Made by a program: the position numbers and the translations under genes. The notes under the pieces were generated by a model that had not been told where the DNA came from, made no database searches, and saw only the letters and a program-made list of their open reading frames with translations. From Zymobacter sp047495495 (GTDB taxonomy: Bacteria; Pseudomonadota; Gammaproteobacteria; Pseudomonadales; Halomonadaceae): DNA of 64,000 nucleotides. The stretch is from the NCBI RefSeq assembly GCF_047495495.1, contig NZ_CP179930.1, forward strand, positions 1,984,001-2,048,000, in the 5' to 3' direction. Positions within the stretch are counted from its first letter, which is position 1. Every line of letters starts with the position of its first letter. Below, in pieces: positions 26,982 to 36,392 of the stretch.

Positions 26982-27746
26982 ATGACTGACACTACTCGCA
27001 AGGTCATGCTGATCACCGGCGGCAGCCGCGGCATCGGTGCTGCCACTGCTCGTATCGCCGCCGAACGCGGCTACCTAGTGGCCTTCAGCTACCGCAGCAA
27101 CCAACAGGAAGCCGACCGCGTATTGGCCGATCTGCTGCGCATCAACGGCCCGGATTCTGCACTGGCACTGCAGGCCGACGTCAGCGTCGAAGCCGATGTG
27201 ATCGGTATGGTGCAGAAGACGGTCGAGCACTTCGGTCGTCTCGACGTTTTGGTCAACAGCGCCGGTATCGTCGATCAGGTCGCACGCATCGACGAGATGA
27301 GCGGTGAACGTCTCGAACGCATGTTGCGCATCAACTCCTTCGGCACCATGATCTGCATCCGCGAAGCCGTGAAGCACATGGCGACGCGCCACGGTGGTCA
27401 TGGCGGTGCCATCGTCAACGTCGGTTCCATCGCCTCCAAGCTGGGCTGTGAGAACGAATTTGTCGACTATGCTGCTTCCAAGGGCGCGATCGACAGCCTG
27501 ACCGAAGGCCTGTCAAAAGAGCTGGGCCCTGATCGGATCCGTATCAATACGGTACGACCGGGCGTCATCGCCACCGACATTCATGCCAGCGGCGGTAACG
27601 GCGAAAAAGTGGCCGAAGCAGCCAACTTCACCCCGTTGGGCCGTGCTGGCCGCCCGGAAGAAGTGGCCTACGGCATTCTATGGCTGGCCTCCGATGAAGC
27701 CTCCTTCGTGACCGGTGCCCTGCTCGATATCGACGGCGGCGTGTAA
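26982..27746 (+). CDS. SDR family oxidoreductase (second of a tandem pair)
   Basis: 254 residues from ATG 26982, AGGAG seven bases upstream. Cofactor motif TGGSRGIG at 12-19, catalytic S149, Y163 and K167. It shares long identical or nearly identical stretches with the preceding SDR (YAASKGAIDSLTEGLSKEL, RINTVRPGVI, GRAG-PEE), so the pair arose by tandem duplication. Both lie between pepA and holC, which are adjacent in most relatives I know. The substrate is unknown. Confidence 0.9.
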   Translation: MTDTTRKVMLITGGSRGIGAATARIAAERGYLVAFSYRSNQQEADRVLADLLRINGPDSALALQADVSVEADVIGMVQKTVEHFGRLDVLVNSAGIVDQVARIDEMSGERLERMLRINSFGTMICIREAVKHMATRHGGHGGAIVNVGSIASKLGCENEFVDYAASKGAIDSLTEGLSKELGPDRIRINTVRPGVIATDIHASGGNGEKVAEAANFTPLGRAGRPEEVAYGILWLASDEASFVTGALLDIDGGV

Positions 27747-27832
27747 GTCACGTATCCTGCGCGCTGCTTTCCTGAGGGAAGCAGCGCCTCCTTCTCTCAT
27801 GGCCCATCATTCACGCAGCGGCAGCCCCTTCC

Positions 27833-28282
27833 ATGACAAACGTCGACTTCTACATCCTGTCCGATACCACTGCGGATGCCCGCACAGCGTTTGCCTGCCG
27901 TCTCGTCGATACCATCCTGCACAAGCAGTACCGCGTGCATATCCACGTTGACGATGCCGATACCGCCAGCCTGATCGACGAACAGCTGTGGCAGTTTCGT
28001 CCTGACAGCTATGTACCGCATATGCGTCTGGATGCCCCAATCGAACCACAGCCGCCCGTCACTATCGGCCACGGTGATGAAGCACCGGAACCTGGTATCG
28101 ACGTACTGCTCAACCTTGCACTCGATATTCCTGACTGGTTTTCACGCTTCGACCGCGTCGCCGAAATCATCTGTCAGCGTCAGGACATCCTCAATGCCAA
28201 GCGCGAGTGCTGGCAGACCTATAAGAAGCGCGGCTACCCCGTGAAGAGCCACGATATGCGCAAGCCCATTATAAGCGACTAA
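27833..28282 (+). CDS. holC: DNA polymerase III chi subunit
   Basis: 149 residues. HolC features: an N-terminal MTNVDFYILSDTTADARTAF strand-helix, VHIHVDDADTASLIDEQLWQF, SYVPHMRLD and DVLLNLALDIPDWFSRFDRVAEI, then a C-terminal YKKRGYPVKSHDM. Chi links the clamp loader (through psi) to single-strand-binding protein. Its place between pepA and valS is the usual one. The next gene, 57 bp on, is an A+T-rich foreign-looking gene, and the base composition changes directly after this stop codon. Confidence 0.9.
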   Translation: MTNVDFYILSDTTADARTAFACRLVDTILHKQYRVHIHVDDADTASLIDEQLWQFRPDSYVPHMRLDAPIEPQPPVTIGHGDEAPEPGIDVLLNLALDIPDWFSRFDRVAEIICQRQDILNAKRECWQTYKKRGYPVKSHDMRKPIISD

Positions 28283-28339
28283 GCTAACTCTAGAATTCAA
28301 CCATATTAACCGGAAATATATTTAAACAGGAAAACACTC

Positions 28340-31300
28340 TTGACTAAACATAAAATAAGTAAGTTTCAATTAGAAGCACCATCCACCAATGATTCTTTTG
28401 AAGGTGCTGGACATGAGAGCGCTGCCGATGGCATAAAACATATAATAAAAAACTTTGAAGAAATAGATTTAATAGGACTGGAAGGTTGCTTCGGGTCGGG
28501 GAAAAGCACTATAATAAAAATACTTGAAAAAAAACTAGAAGATGAACAAGAGAACTACCACTTTATATATTTCGATATTGATCAACATCACCACTCATCT
28601 ACAAAAGCCGCCTTTATAGAAAACTTTGCTAATGAAATATCATTAATATCACCTAAAAATCAAAAAAATATAAACGATATAAAAAATAGAGCATTAGGAA
28701 ACACACTTCAGTATGATAAGAACATAAGTAGCTCTATAAGCTTTTTAGCAGTAGCATATATTATTTCATACATACTAACAGTAAAAAACATAGATAAGTC
28801 TTTCACCTATTTATTTGAATGGTTATTTTGTTTTAGAGATCAATGCAGCAGTTCAGACTTTGATATACATAAATTTATAACAGTAATATCAACTACATCA
28901 CCTTTACTTATATGGCTTTTTGCATCTTTATTTACAGAAGGTAAAAATATTTCTCCAGCTGACGTCTTGAAAAAGAATACGAAAGATACCATAAATGAGA
29001 CATTCAGTGTTACCAGAGAGGTAGGCAGCATTGAGTTAAAAAAAGCTTTTAATTCGTTTATAGACCTCGTACCTAATAATGAAAAAATAATACTGATCAT
29101 AGATAATATTGATCGAGTTGAAAAAGGCAAAGTCCAAGAAATCTGGAGTGATATCGACATTTTCGCATCAACAGGAAGTAAAAACCTAAAAATAATTCTT
29201 CCTTATTCAGAATATCACGTCGCAAAAGCAATGAATCCAGACAACATAAATGAAGGAAAAGAATATATATCCAAACGTCTTCCTATTGTTTTTAGATCCC
29301 CCCCCATAGTATCCGCAGGGTGGGCTAATCAATTTCAAAAATACTGGGAAGAAACAATCGAAAATTTAACAGAGTCCAATGCATGCGTAAAGCTAATAGA
29401 AATATGGAAAGATCCAACCAAAGATGTAACGCCGCGCTTTTTAAAGCGTCATATAAATGACATAGCATGTATAATAACATGCCATAGCCAAGAAATATCT
29501 CCTATTTGCTGTAGCGCATACTTACTTTCTATTAAAGGCACATCTGAACCCAATATAAGTTTAGAAGACCTACTTTCTATCACTGAAAATAAAGAAGAAA
29601 CTGATGACCGGACACTAATAAAGTTAACTCAGAATATTTTAAACGAGAGCATGAATAAAGAACAGTGGACCACACAAATTGCCTGCATCCACTACCAAAC
29701 AAACGAAAATATTGCTAAAAGTGAGTTAATTTATTTTCCAATGAATAAAGCAATAAGCAGTCTTGATATAAGTCGTATTTTTTCTCTCTCTAGTATCTAT
29801 GGTTTTGATTTTTTCTTCAGTAAAGCTATAAGTGAAACATCTCCATTAAAAATCACTGAACTTTTATCAAAAAAAGGTTCATTAAGTGACGAAGAATATA
29901 AGATTTTTGTCGAAAAATGGCTGCCTATAACAAATATTAAAATAAATGATATCTCAAGTTTAGAGTATAATGAAGACTACATGGAAGCAGTGCAAATACT
30001 CAAAGAAAGAGACTTTGATCCAAATTTAAATATTGCCCAAATAATATTTAATAAAATAGATAACGATAGCAAAGAAGACAAGATTAAAAAAGATACATAC
30101 AATGATAAAATAATTGAACTTCATATGTGCTCTAAATTATTAAAAAAAAGCCCTTTTATATTAAGAGAACCAAATGCAAATGTATTTTCTCGTCATTTGT
30201 GGCCACTTAAAGAAAAATTAGAAGAGTGGCATATAAAAGGAATAAATTTCGCTCCTGATGACAAATTAGATTTACTAAAAGCAGCATGCGAAGAATACGA
30301 AACTGGTCGAAAAAACAATGATTTTTTCCTGTGGTTTATGGAAAGTTATAGGCTAGGAGAAATTGTAACGCCTGATGATACAGCAGTATTTTTCCCCAAC
30401 ACCCCTTCCGAGACACTAATAACGTTCTCTCCATACATCATACCTTTTGAACACAACTGGGAAAATAAAATAAACGCAAATGAACTATTGAATAAAATTT
30501 TGTCCATCAACAATGACGAAAATTCCGATTGGATATGTCTAGAAATACTCAGAAGAACAATAAAAAATAACTTAAATGAAATGTTCAGTATAAATAATAG
30601 ATACGACTCAGCTGCAGCACATATAGCTGAAATGATAAAAGAAAACCCTACCATATTGGATAAGCTTTGGAAATATTTAGTATTATCAAATAATTTTGAC
30701 TTAATAACAAACAATCTAGAGCACGACTTTATAAAAAACTCAGTTAAAAACATAATAAAACACAAAAAGGTGCATAGATTAAATATAGAAAACGTAATAA
30801 AAAAAGAAAAATACGAAATCTTGTCAGAAATTTTCAATGATGACCCCTCACCTCTAATCAACTTTGTATTTGGGTGGGAACAACACATTCCCAATTTATT
30901 TGACCAAGAAGATAACTTTCTTATCATTTCAGACATATTAAATTCAAATAATGAACAAGCAAAAAATAAAATAACAAGTGATCTTACTCAAAAAATTCGC
31001 GATACCGATTGGTGTAAAGATTTTATTTTGAGACCATCAGATAACACAAAAAAGGCAATTGAAACAATAAGGAAAAAACAAAAACATATAGAAAAATCAA
31101 CAAAAATAGTTGACATCATGTCAAATATAATAAAAGAGATGAGCGAAGAAGATGCGAAATCTTACGATAACTTAGACTGGCATGAAACTATATTTAGTGT
31201 TCTATTAGATGAGGACAAAGTTAGCATAAAAAATCGCTTAGAAAGAGCGTTAAGATTAAATGATATAAGTAACAATAAAAAACAGTCTATTATTAGAAAT

Positions 31301-31555
31301 AATCACACAATAATAAGACTACCATCCATATCAGAAGAGCTTACTATAGAAAATTATATAACATTGCTAGAAGACACAACTGATAAAGTCATATTGAAGT
31401 GGTATGATGAGCAAGAATGGGATATAAAAAAATGGCCGAGAAAAAAAGTAAACGAACTACAAGATGCCGTAAATAGAAAAGACGAGATATTCCCTTTAGA
31501 TAAACTAAAAAACAAACTTAGCATTGATAAAGATACAAAACAGAAATTTAAATAA
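28340..31555 (+). CDS. KAP family P-loop NTPase, A+T-rich insertion in holC-valS
   Basis: 1071 residues, start TTG 28340 with AGGAAAA about ten bases upstream. Walker A GCFGSGKS is at 49-56. Two hydrophobic segments (about 131-147 and 178-198) lie between it and Walker B, KIILIIDNIDR near 249-259. Membrane segments inserted between the two Walker motifs mark the KAP family of membrane-associated NTPases. The remaining 750 residues are helical, rich in Lys, Asn, Ile and Asp, and match nothing I recognise. Codons are dominated by AAA, AAT, ATA and TTA, while neighbours use G+C-rich codons, so recent transfer is likely. KAP proteins include PifA of plasmid F, which excludes phage T7, so a defence role is plausible but unproven. 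No partner gene is present. Confidence 0.88.
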   Translation: MTKHKISKFQLEAPSTNDSFEGAGHESAADGIKHIIKNFEEIDLIGLEGCFGSGKSTIIKILEKKLEDEQENYHFIYFDIDQHHHSSTKAAFIENFANEISLISPKNQKNINDIKNRALGNTLQYDKNISSSISFLAVAYIISYILTVKNIDKSFTYLFEWLFCFRDQCSSSDFDIHKFITVISTTSPLLIWLFASLFTEGKNISPADVLKKNTKDTINETFSVTREVGSIELKKAFNSFIDLVPNNEKIILIIDNIDRVEKGKVQEIWSDIDIFASTGSKNLKIILPYSEYHVAKAMNPDNINEGKEYISKRLPIVFRSPPIVSAGWANQFQKYWEETIENLTESNACVKLIEIWKDPTKDVTPRFLKRHINDIACIITCHSQEISPICCSAYLLSIKGTSEPNISLEDLLSITENKEETDDRTLIKLTQNILNESMNKEQWTTQIACIHYQTNENIAKSELIYFPMNKAISSLDISRIFSLSSIYGFDFFFSKAISETSPLKITELLSKKGSLSDEEYKIFVEKWLPITNIKINDISSLEYNEDYMEAVQILKERDFDPNLNIAQIIFNKIDNDSKEDKIKKDTYNDKIIELHMCSKLLKKSPFILREPNANVFSRHLWPLKEKLEEWHIKGINFAPDDKLDLLKAACEEYETGRKNNDFFLWFMESYRLGEIVTPDDTAVFFPNTPSETLITFSPYIIPFEHNWENKINANELLNKILSINNDENSDWICLEILRRTIKNNLNEMFSINNRYDSAAAHIAEMIKENPTILDKLWKYLVLSNNFDLITNNLEHDFIKNSVKNIIKHKKVHRLNIENVIKKEKYEILSEIFNDDPSPLINFVFGWEQHIPNLFDQEDNFLIISDILNSNNEQAKNKITSDLTQKIRDTDWCKDFILRPSDNTKKAIETIRKKQKHIEKSTKIVDIMSNIIKEMSEEDAKSYDNLDWHETIFSVLLDEDKVSIKNRLERALRLNDISNNKKQSIIRNNHTIIRLPSISEELTIENYITLLEDTTDKVILKWYDEQEWDIKKWPRKKVNELQDAVNRKDEIFPLDKLKNKLSIDKDTKQKFK

Positions 31556-31642
31556 TCATTTGTAATAATTATCTATGCGGAAGAGTAAGGTTTGAAAGAT
31601 CATGATAGCTTTAAAACCCTGTGCGAAACGACCAACCGGCGT

Positions 31643-31648
31643 TATAAT
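31643..31648 (+). promoter_or_regulatory. Candidate -10 element of valS
   Basis: A perfect TATAAT lies 43 bases upstream of the valS ATG, in the first G+C-rich stretch after the A+T-rich insertion. No good -35 is visible at 16-18 bases. It would let valS be expressed independently of the inserted gene. Confidence 0.4.
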
Positions 31649-31690
31649 TCCCCATCTTTCGTTTTTTGCTGACCGGACGAGCTGCCCTAC

Positions 31691-34543
31691 ATGGAACAGA
31701 TGGACAAGACGTATCACCCCGACCGTATCGAAACCCGTTGGTATCAGAAGTGGGAAGCAGACAACTGCTTCGCCCCCAGCGGTTCCGGCACCCCCTACTC
31801 CATCATGATCCCGCCGCCCAACGTGACGGGCAGTCTGCACATGGGGCATGCCTTCCAAGATACCCTGATGGACACCCTGATCCGCTGGAAGCGCATGCAG
31901 GGCCATAACACCCTGTGGCAGATCGGTACCGACCACGCGGGTATCGCCACCCAGATGCTGGTTGAGCGCAAGCTGGCCAACGAAACCGGCCAGACACGCC
32001 ACGACCTCGGCCGCGAAGCGTTCACCGATAAGATCTGGGAATGGAAGAACGAGTCCGGCGGCAACATTACTCGTCAGCTGCGCCGTCTGGGCGCCAGCCT
32101 CGACTGGTCACGCGAATGCTTCACGATGGACGACAACTTCAGCCGCGCCGTCAAAGAAGTATTCGTACGCCTGTATGAAGAAGACCTGATCTATCGCGGC
32201 AAGCGTCTGGTCAACTGGGACCCGGCACTACTGACCGCTATCTCCGATCTGGAAGTGGAAAACGTCGACGAGCAAGGGTCCATGTGGTACCTGCGCTACC
32301 CGCTGGCCGACGGCGAGAAAACTGCTGATGGCAAGGATTACGTCGTCATCGCGACGACGCGTCCGGAAACCGTGCTGGGTGACACCTTTATTGCGGTCAA
32401 CCCCGAAGACGAACGCTACCAGCACTTGGTCGGCAAGGATGTCATCCTGCCGATCCTGAATCGCCGCATCCCGATCGTCGCTGACGATTACGTTGAGCGC
32501 GAGTTCGGGACAGGCTGCATGAAAATGACGCCCGCGCACGACTTCAACGACTACGAAGCCGGCAAACGCAACGACAGCGTCCTGATCAACATCATGACGC
32601 CGCAGGCCACTATCCGTGAAGAAGCGGAAGTCTTCGGCTACGACAACCGTCCGTCCGATCGTTTCGATGGCAAGATGCCAAGCGACTACGTCGGCCTGAC
32701 CCGCGAAGACGCACGCAAGAAAGTCGTTGCCGACTTCGACGCGCTGGGTCTGCTTGAGAAGATCGAACCGCATGCGCTGAAGGTACCGCGTGGCGACCGT
32801 TCGGGTGTCATCATCGAGCCGATGCTGACCGACCAATGGTTCGTGGCCGTCGAAACGCTGGCCAAGCCGGCCATCGAAGCGGTTGAAAATGGCGATATCC
32901 AGTTCGTACCGAAGAACTACGAAAACATGTACTTCGCTTGGATGCGCGATCTGCAGGACTGGTGTATCTCTCGCCAGCTGTGGTGGGGCCACCGCATTCC
33001 GGCGTGGTTCGATGCCGACGGCAACATCTATGTGGCACGCGATGAAGAGGAAGTCCGCAGCAAGTACGGCCTGAGCGCCGACGTTGCACTGCATCAGGAC
33101 AACGACGTACTCGACACTTGGTTCAGCTCCGCGCTGTGGACGTTCGGCACGCTGGGCTGGCCGGAACAAACGCCTGAACTGGCCACGTTCCATCCGTCCA
33201 GCACGCTGGTCACCGGCTTCGATATTATCTTCTTCTGGGTCGCACGCATGATCATGATGACCCTGAAGTTCACGGGTCAGGTGCCGTTCAAGACGGTCTA
33301 TGTGCACGGTCTGGTACGCGACGGTCAAGGTCAGAAGATGTCGAAGTCGAAGGGCAACGTGCTCGACCCGATCGACCTGATCGACGGCATCGACCTCGAC
33401 ACGCTGGTCGACAAACGTACCGGCAACATGATGCAGCCACAGAAAGCCAAGGCGATCGCCAAGGCCACGCGCAAAGAATTCCCAGAAGGCATTGAGTCCC
33501 ACGGGACAGACGCGCTGCGCTACACCTTCCTGTCTCAGGCGACGACTGGCCGCGACATCAAGTTCGACATGGGTCGTCTGGACGGCTACCGCAACTTCTG
33601 CAACAAGCTGTGGAACGCTGCCCGCTACGTACTTTCCAATACGGAAGGTCAGGACTGTGGTCAGCACGGTGAAGATGTCGAGCTGACCCTGGCGGACCGC
33701 TTCATCATCGCTCGCCTGCAGCAGACCGAGCAAGAAGTGACCCGCGCGCTCGACACCTACCGTTTCGACTTGGCTTCCCATGCCCTGTACGAATTCGTGT
33801 GGAACGAATACTGCGACTGGTATCTTGAGCTGTCCAAACCGGTACTGTGGGACGAAACCGCTCCGGCAGCACGTCTGCGCGGTACGCGTCGTACGCTGGT
33901 TCGTGTACTGGAAACCATCCTGCGCATGGCGCACCCGATGATTCCGTTCATCACCGAAGAAATCTGGCAGCGCGTTGCACCGCTGACAGGCCAGGTTATG
34001 GACGAACACACCACCATCATGAACCAGCCGTGGCCGACAGCGGATGCCGCGCTACTCGATGAACAGGCCATCGCTGATATCGAATGGCTAAAACAGGTCA
34101 TCGTGGCTATCCGTAACATCCGCGGCGAAATGAACATCGCCCCAGGCAAGGCGCTGCCGATCTTCATGGCGCGTGGTGATGACGAAGACCGTCGTCGCAC
34201 AGCGGAAAACGAGCGTGTACTGCTGAAACTCGCCAAGCTGGAAGACATCACGTTCCGTGATGCCGACACCATACCGGCCACGGCCATGCAGAACGTCGGT
34301 GGTCTGGAAGTGCATGTCCCACTGGCCGGCCTGATCGACAAGGATGCCGAACTGGCGCGCCTTGCGAAACAGCGCGAACAGCACCAGAAAGTCATCGACG
34401 GCATCGAACGCAAGCTTTCCAACGAAAGCTTCGTGGCCAAGGCCCCGGCTGCCGTCGTCGACAAGGAACGTGCACGTCTTGAGGAAGCTAAAGCAGCCAT
34501 CGTGCTGCTGGACGAACAGCAGGAACGTCTAGCAAGCCTCTAA
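31691..34543 (+). CDS. valS: Valyl-tRNA synthetase
   Basis: 950 residues, class I synthetase. HIGH motif as HMGH at 50-53 (PPPNVTGSLHMGHAFQDTLM), KMSKS at 549-553, and the CP1 editing domain with VIATTRPETVLGDT and TPAHDFNDYE. The anticodon-binding domain includes FITEEIWQRV. A C-terminal tRNA-binding coiled coil (about 880-950) is rich in Lys, Glu and Ala. It charges tRNA-Val and deacylates mischarged Thr. The length matches E. coli ValS (951). Followed by a strong terminator. Confidence 0.97.
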   Translation: MEQMDKTYHPDRIETRWYQKWEADNCFAPSGSGTPYSIMIPPPNVTGSLHMGHAFQDTLMDTLIRWKRMQGHNTLWQIGTDHAGIATQMLVERKLANETGQTRHDLGREAFTDKIWEWKNESGGNITRQLRRLGASLDWSRECFTMDDNFSRAVKEVFVRLYEEDLIYRGKRLVNWDPALLTAISDLEVENVDEQGSMWYLRYPLADGEKTADGKDYVVIATTRPETVLGDTFIAVNPEDERYQHLVGKDVILPILNRRIPIVADDYVEREFGTGCMKMTPAHDFNDYEAGKRNDSVLINIMTPQATIREEAEVFGYDNRPSDRFDGKMPSDYVGLTREDARKKVVADFDALGLLEKIEPHALKVPRGDRSGVIIEPMLTDQWFVAVETLAKPAIEAVENGDIQFVPKNYENMYFAWMRDLQDWCISRQLWWGHRIPAWFDADGNIYVARDEEEVRSKYGLSADVALHQDNDVLDTWFSSALWTFGTLGWPEQTPELATFHPSSTLVTGFDIIFFWVARMIMMTLKFTGQVPFKTVYVHGLVRDGQGQKMSKSKGNVLDPIDLIDGIDLDTLVDKRTGNMMQPQKAKAIAKATRKEFPEGIESHGTDALRYTFLSQATTGRDIKFDMGRLDGYRNFCNKLWNAARYVLSNTEGQDCGQHGEDVELTLADRFIIARLQQTEQEVTRALDTYRFDLASHALYEFVWNEYCDWYLELSKPVLWDETAPAARLRGTRRTLVRVLETILRMAHPMIPFITEEIWQRVAPLTGQVMDEHTTIMNQPWPTADAALLDEQAIADIEWLKQVIVAIRNIRGEMNIAPGKALPIFMARGDDEDRRRTAENERVLLKLAKLEDITFRDADTIPATAMQNVGGLEVHVPLAGLIDKDAELARLAKQREQHQKVIDGIERKLSNESFVAKAPAAVVDKERARLEEAKAAIVLLDEQQERLASL

Positions 34544-34566
34544 TCTCACGCCCCCTTGCTGTATCG

Positions 34567-34595
34567 AACGCCACACCTACGGGTGTGGCGTTTTT
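34567..34595 (+). terminator. Terminator after valS
   Basis: AACGCCACACC pairs with GGTGTGGCGTT around loop TACG and is followed by TTT, 23 bases after the stop. Confidence 0.93.
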
Positions 34596-34692
34596 CCATT
34601 CATTAACGGGCCATTTATAAAACACTGTTTCTCGACTACCGTCTGGATTACACTTCCGGCCTTCAATCACTACTTTCATTCAGGACTCTGGT

Positions 34693-35412
34693 ATGGAGTT
34701 TCGCTATATCGTGCCGTTCAACCTGCTTGGCCTTTTGCTGCTGGGTAGCTGGCTGGCACCTGTCACATCACCCTTCTGGGACACTCTGGACAACGCTGTC
34801 TTCTGGCACCTCAATGCGTGGGTGACACCAGACCATCCGCTGTTCGTCCATCTGCTCAGCCTTGCCAGCGTCCGCCTGTTCGATTCGTTCATTCTGGGCA
34901 CCATGATGGTGCTGTTTCTTATCTGTGCACTGTGCGACCGACGCGCAAAAGGCCAGCGGATTGCCAAGTGGCTGTCCGCCGGAATCCTGATGCTGGCCGT
35001 TGCGGGCATTGCCACGCTGTTGATCCATGACGTCATGACCTACGAGCGGGCCAGCCCGACCGTCTTCCACCCAGAAGCACACATGCTTCACACGCTGACA
35101 CACCTGCCGGTCAAGGACAGCGCGCCTGACAGCTTCCCGGGCGATCACGGTGTGATGGCGATGATCTTTGCCGCTTTCATGCTGCGCTTTGCCCCGCGTG
35201 CAGGCGGTATCGCCGCCGTCATTCTGGCCCTTATCATCACGGCACCACGCCTGATGGCAGGCGCCCACTGGTTCAGCGATGTCTATATGGGATCACTGAC
35301 CATGACGCTGCTGATGACGCCGTGGGTGCTATTTTCTCCGCTGCCAGCACTGCTGCAGCGCTGGTTTTCCCCGCACATCAATGCGCTGTGGCAGCGTCTC
35401 TTTTCGCGCTAG
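34693..35412 (+). CDS. PAP2 family phosphatase (first of a tandem pair)
   Basis: 239 residues with about six membrane segments. PAP2 motifs: C1-like YERASPTVF around residue 117, C2 as SFPGDHGVMAM (family P-S-G-H with Asp inserted) and C3 as APRLMAGAHWFSDVYMG, giving Arg, His and Asp of the active site. The usual Lys of C1 is not evident. Relatives such as LpxT or PgpB handle undecaprenyl or lipid A phosphates at the periplasmic face of the inner membrane. The next gene is a paralogue in the same orientation, 72 bp downstream. Substrate unknown. Confidence 0.88.
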   Translation: MEFRYIVPFNLLGLLLLGSWLAPVTSPFWDTLDNAVFWHLNAWVTPDHPLFVHLLSLASVRLFDSFILGTMMVLFLICALCDRRAKGQRIAKWLSAGILMLAVAGIATLLIHDVMTYERASPTVFHPEAHMLHTLTHLPVKDSAPDSFPGDHGVMAMIFAAFMLRFAPRAGGIAAVILALIITAPRLMAGAHWFSDVYMGSLTMTLLMTPWVLFSPLPALLQRWFSPHINALWQRLFSR

Positions 35413-35484
35413 ACATCCGTTTGAATTTCGTATGCTGACGTTTCCGCATTTCTTTCGCTTACTTGATACGAGTCGACCTTCCTA

Positions 35485-36201
35485 ATGACCACGATACGCA
35501 AGATCCTGTTGCTCAACGTGATCGGCCTGCTGATCCTGTTTTCCTGGTGGCAGACCGCCGCACCGATCTGGCCGTGGCTGGACAGCCATATCTTCTGGGG
35601 CTTCAACCACACACTGACGACAGAGCCCTCGCCGTGGGTCAACCTGCTGGGCGTACTCAACTGTCGCTATTTCGACTTGGCAACGTTCTGTGCCCTCGGG
35701 CTGGTACTGTGGATTCAGGTATTGAATGAATCCCATCCTCAGCGCTATCGCCGCTGGGCCGTCATCACCTTCATCATGATGATGTCGATGTTGGTTATTG
35801 CTCTGCTGACACACCTGCAGCCTTACCACCATGCCAGCCCGACCATCGAATACGCCAAGCAAGGCCTGAACCCGCTGTCAGTGGAACAGATCGTTCACTT
35901 TGATACCAAATCAGAGTCAAGCAGCAGCTTCCCGGGCGACCATGGTTTGGTCATGATGATCTTTGCCGCCTTCATGCTGCGCTTCGGCACCCGTGGTTTC
36001 GGCCTCGCCAGCGTTATCCTTGTCATTCTGCTGTCGTTCCCCCGCATTATGGTCGGCGCGCACTGGTTCGAAGACGTCTATATGGGATCGCTGTCGATCG
36101 CACTGATCATACTGCCGTGGTTACTGATGACGCGCCCGATCGTCAAGGTAGGTGATATGCTGATGCGCGTACTGTTTGCTGGCAAAATTGACCATCACTA
36201 A
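35485..36201 (+). CDS. PAP2 family phosphatase (second of a tandem pair)
   Basis: 238 residues with the same membrane plan as the preceding gene. C2 is SSFPGDHGLVMMIFAAFMLR and C3 is FPRIMVGAHWFEDVYMGSL. In the C1 region the Arg seen in the paralogue is replaced (PYHHASPTIEY), so the phosphate-binding site may be altered. It probably arose by tandem duplication. The ribosome site is weak, which may mean dependence on translation of the first gene. A bidirectional terminator follows at 36288. Confidence 0.87.
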   Translation: MTTIRKILLLNVIGLLILFSWWQTAAPIWPWLDSHIFWGFNHTLTTEPSPWVNLLGVLNCRYFDLATFCALGLVLWIQVLNESHPQRYRRWAVITFIMMMSMLVIALLTHLQPYHHASPTIEYAKQGLNPLSVEQIVHFDTKSESSSSFPGDHGLVMMIFAAFMLRFGTRGFGLASVILVILLSFPRIMVGAHWFEDVYMGSLSIALIILPWLLMTRPIVKVGDMLMRVLFAGKIDHH

Positions 36202-36287
36202 GCCACGACTCACCTCGCACTGATACTGCACGGCGAGGGGCACACTCAGGCAGCAAGGCCACACGTTCATCATGTTGCCCTGAAGAC

Positions 36288-36320
36288 AAAAAAGCCACGC
36301 GAGTACTCGCGTGGCTTTTT
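36288..36320. terminator. Bidirectional terminator
   Basis: AAAAAGCCACGCGAG pairs with CTCGCGTGGCTTTTT around TA. It serves the plus-strand PAP2 pair and the minus-strand BON-LysM gene. Confidence 0.93.
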
Positions 36321-36392
36321 CATTTAACGATGAGCAGCGCCCCAACGGCCAGCGATCACACGACGGCAGGGGCACGTACCTTGCTGCGTAAC

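Noticed and set aside
32228..34009. Long 593-codon minus-strand frame inside valS
   Set aside because: Shadow of valS codon bias; the plus-strand frame is unmistakable valyl-tRNA synthetase.
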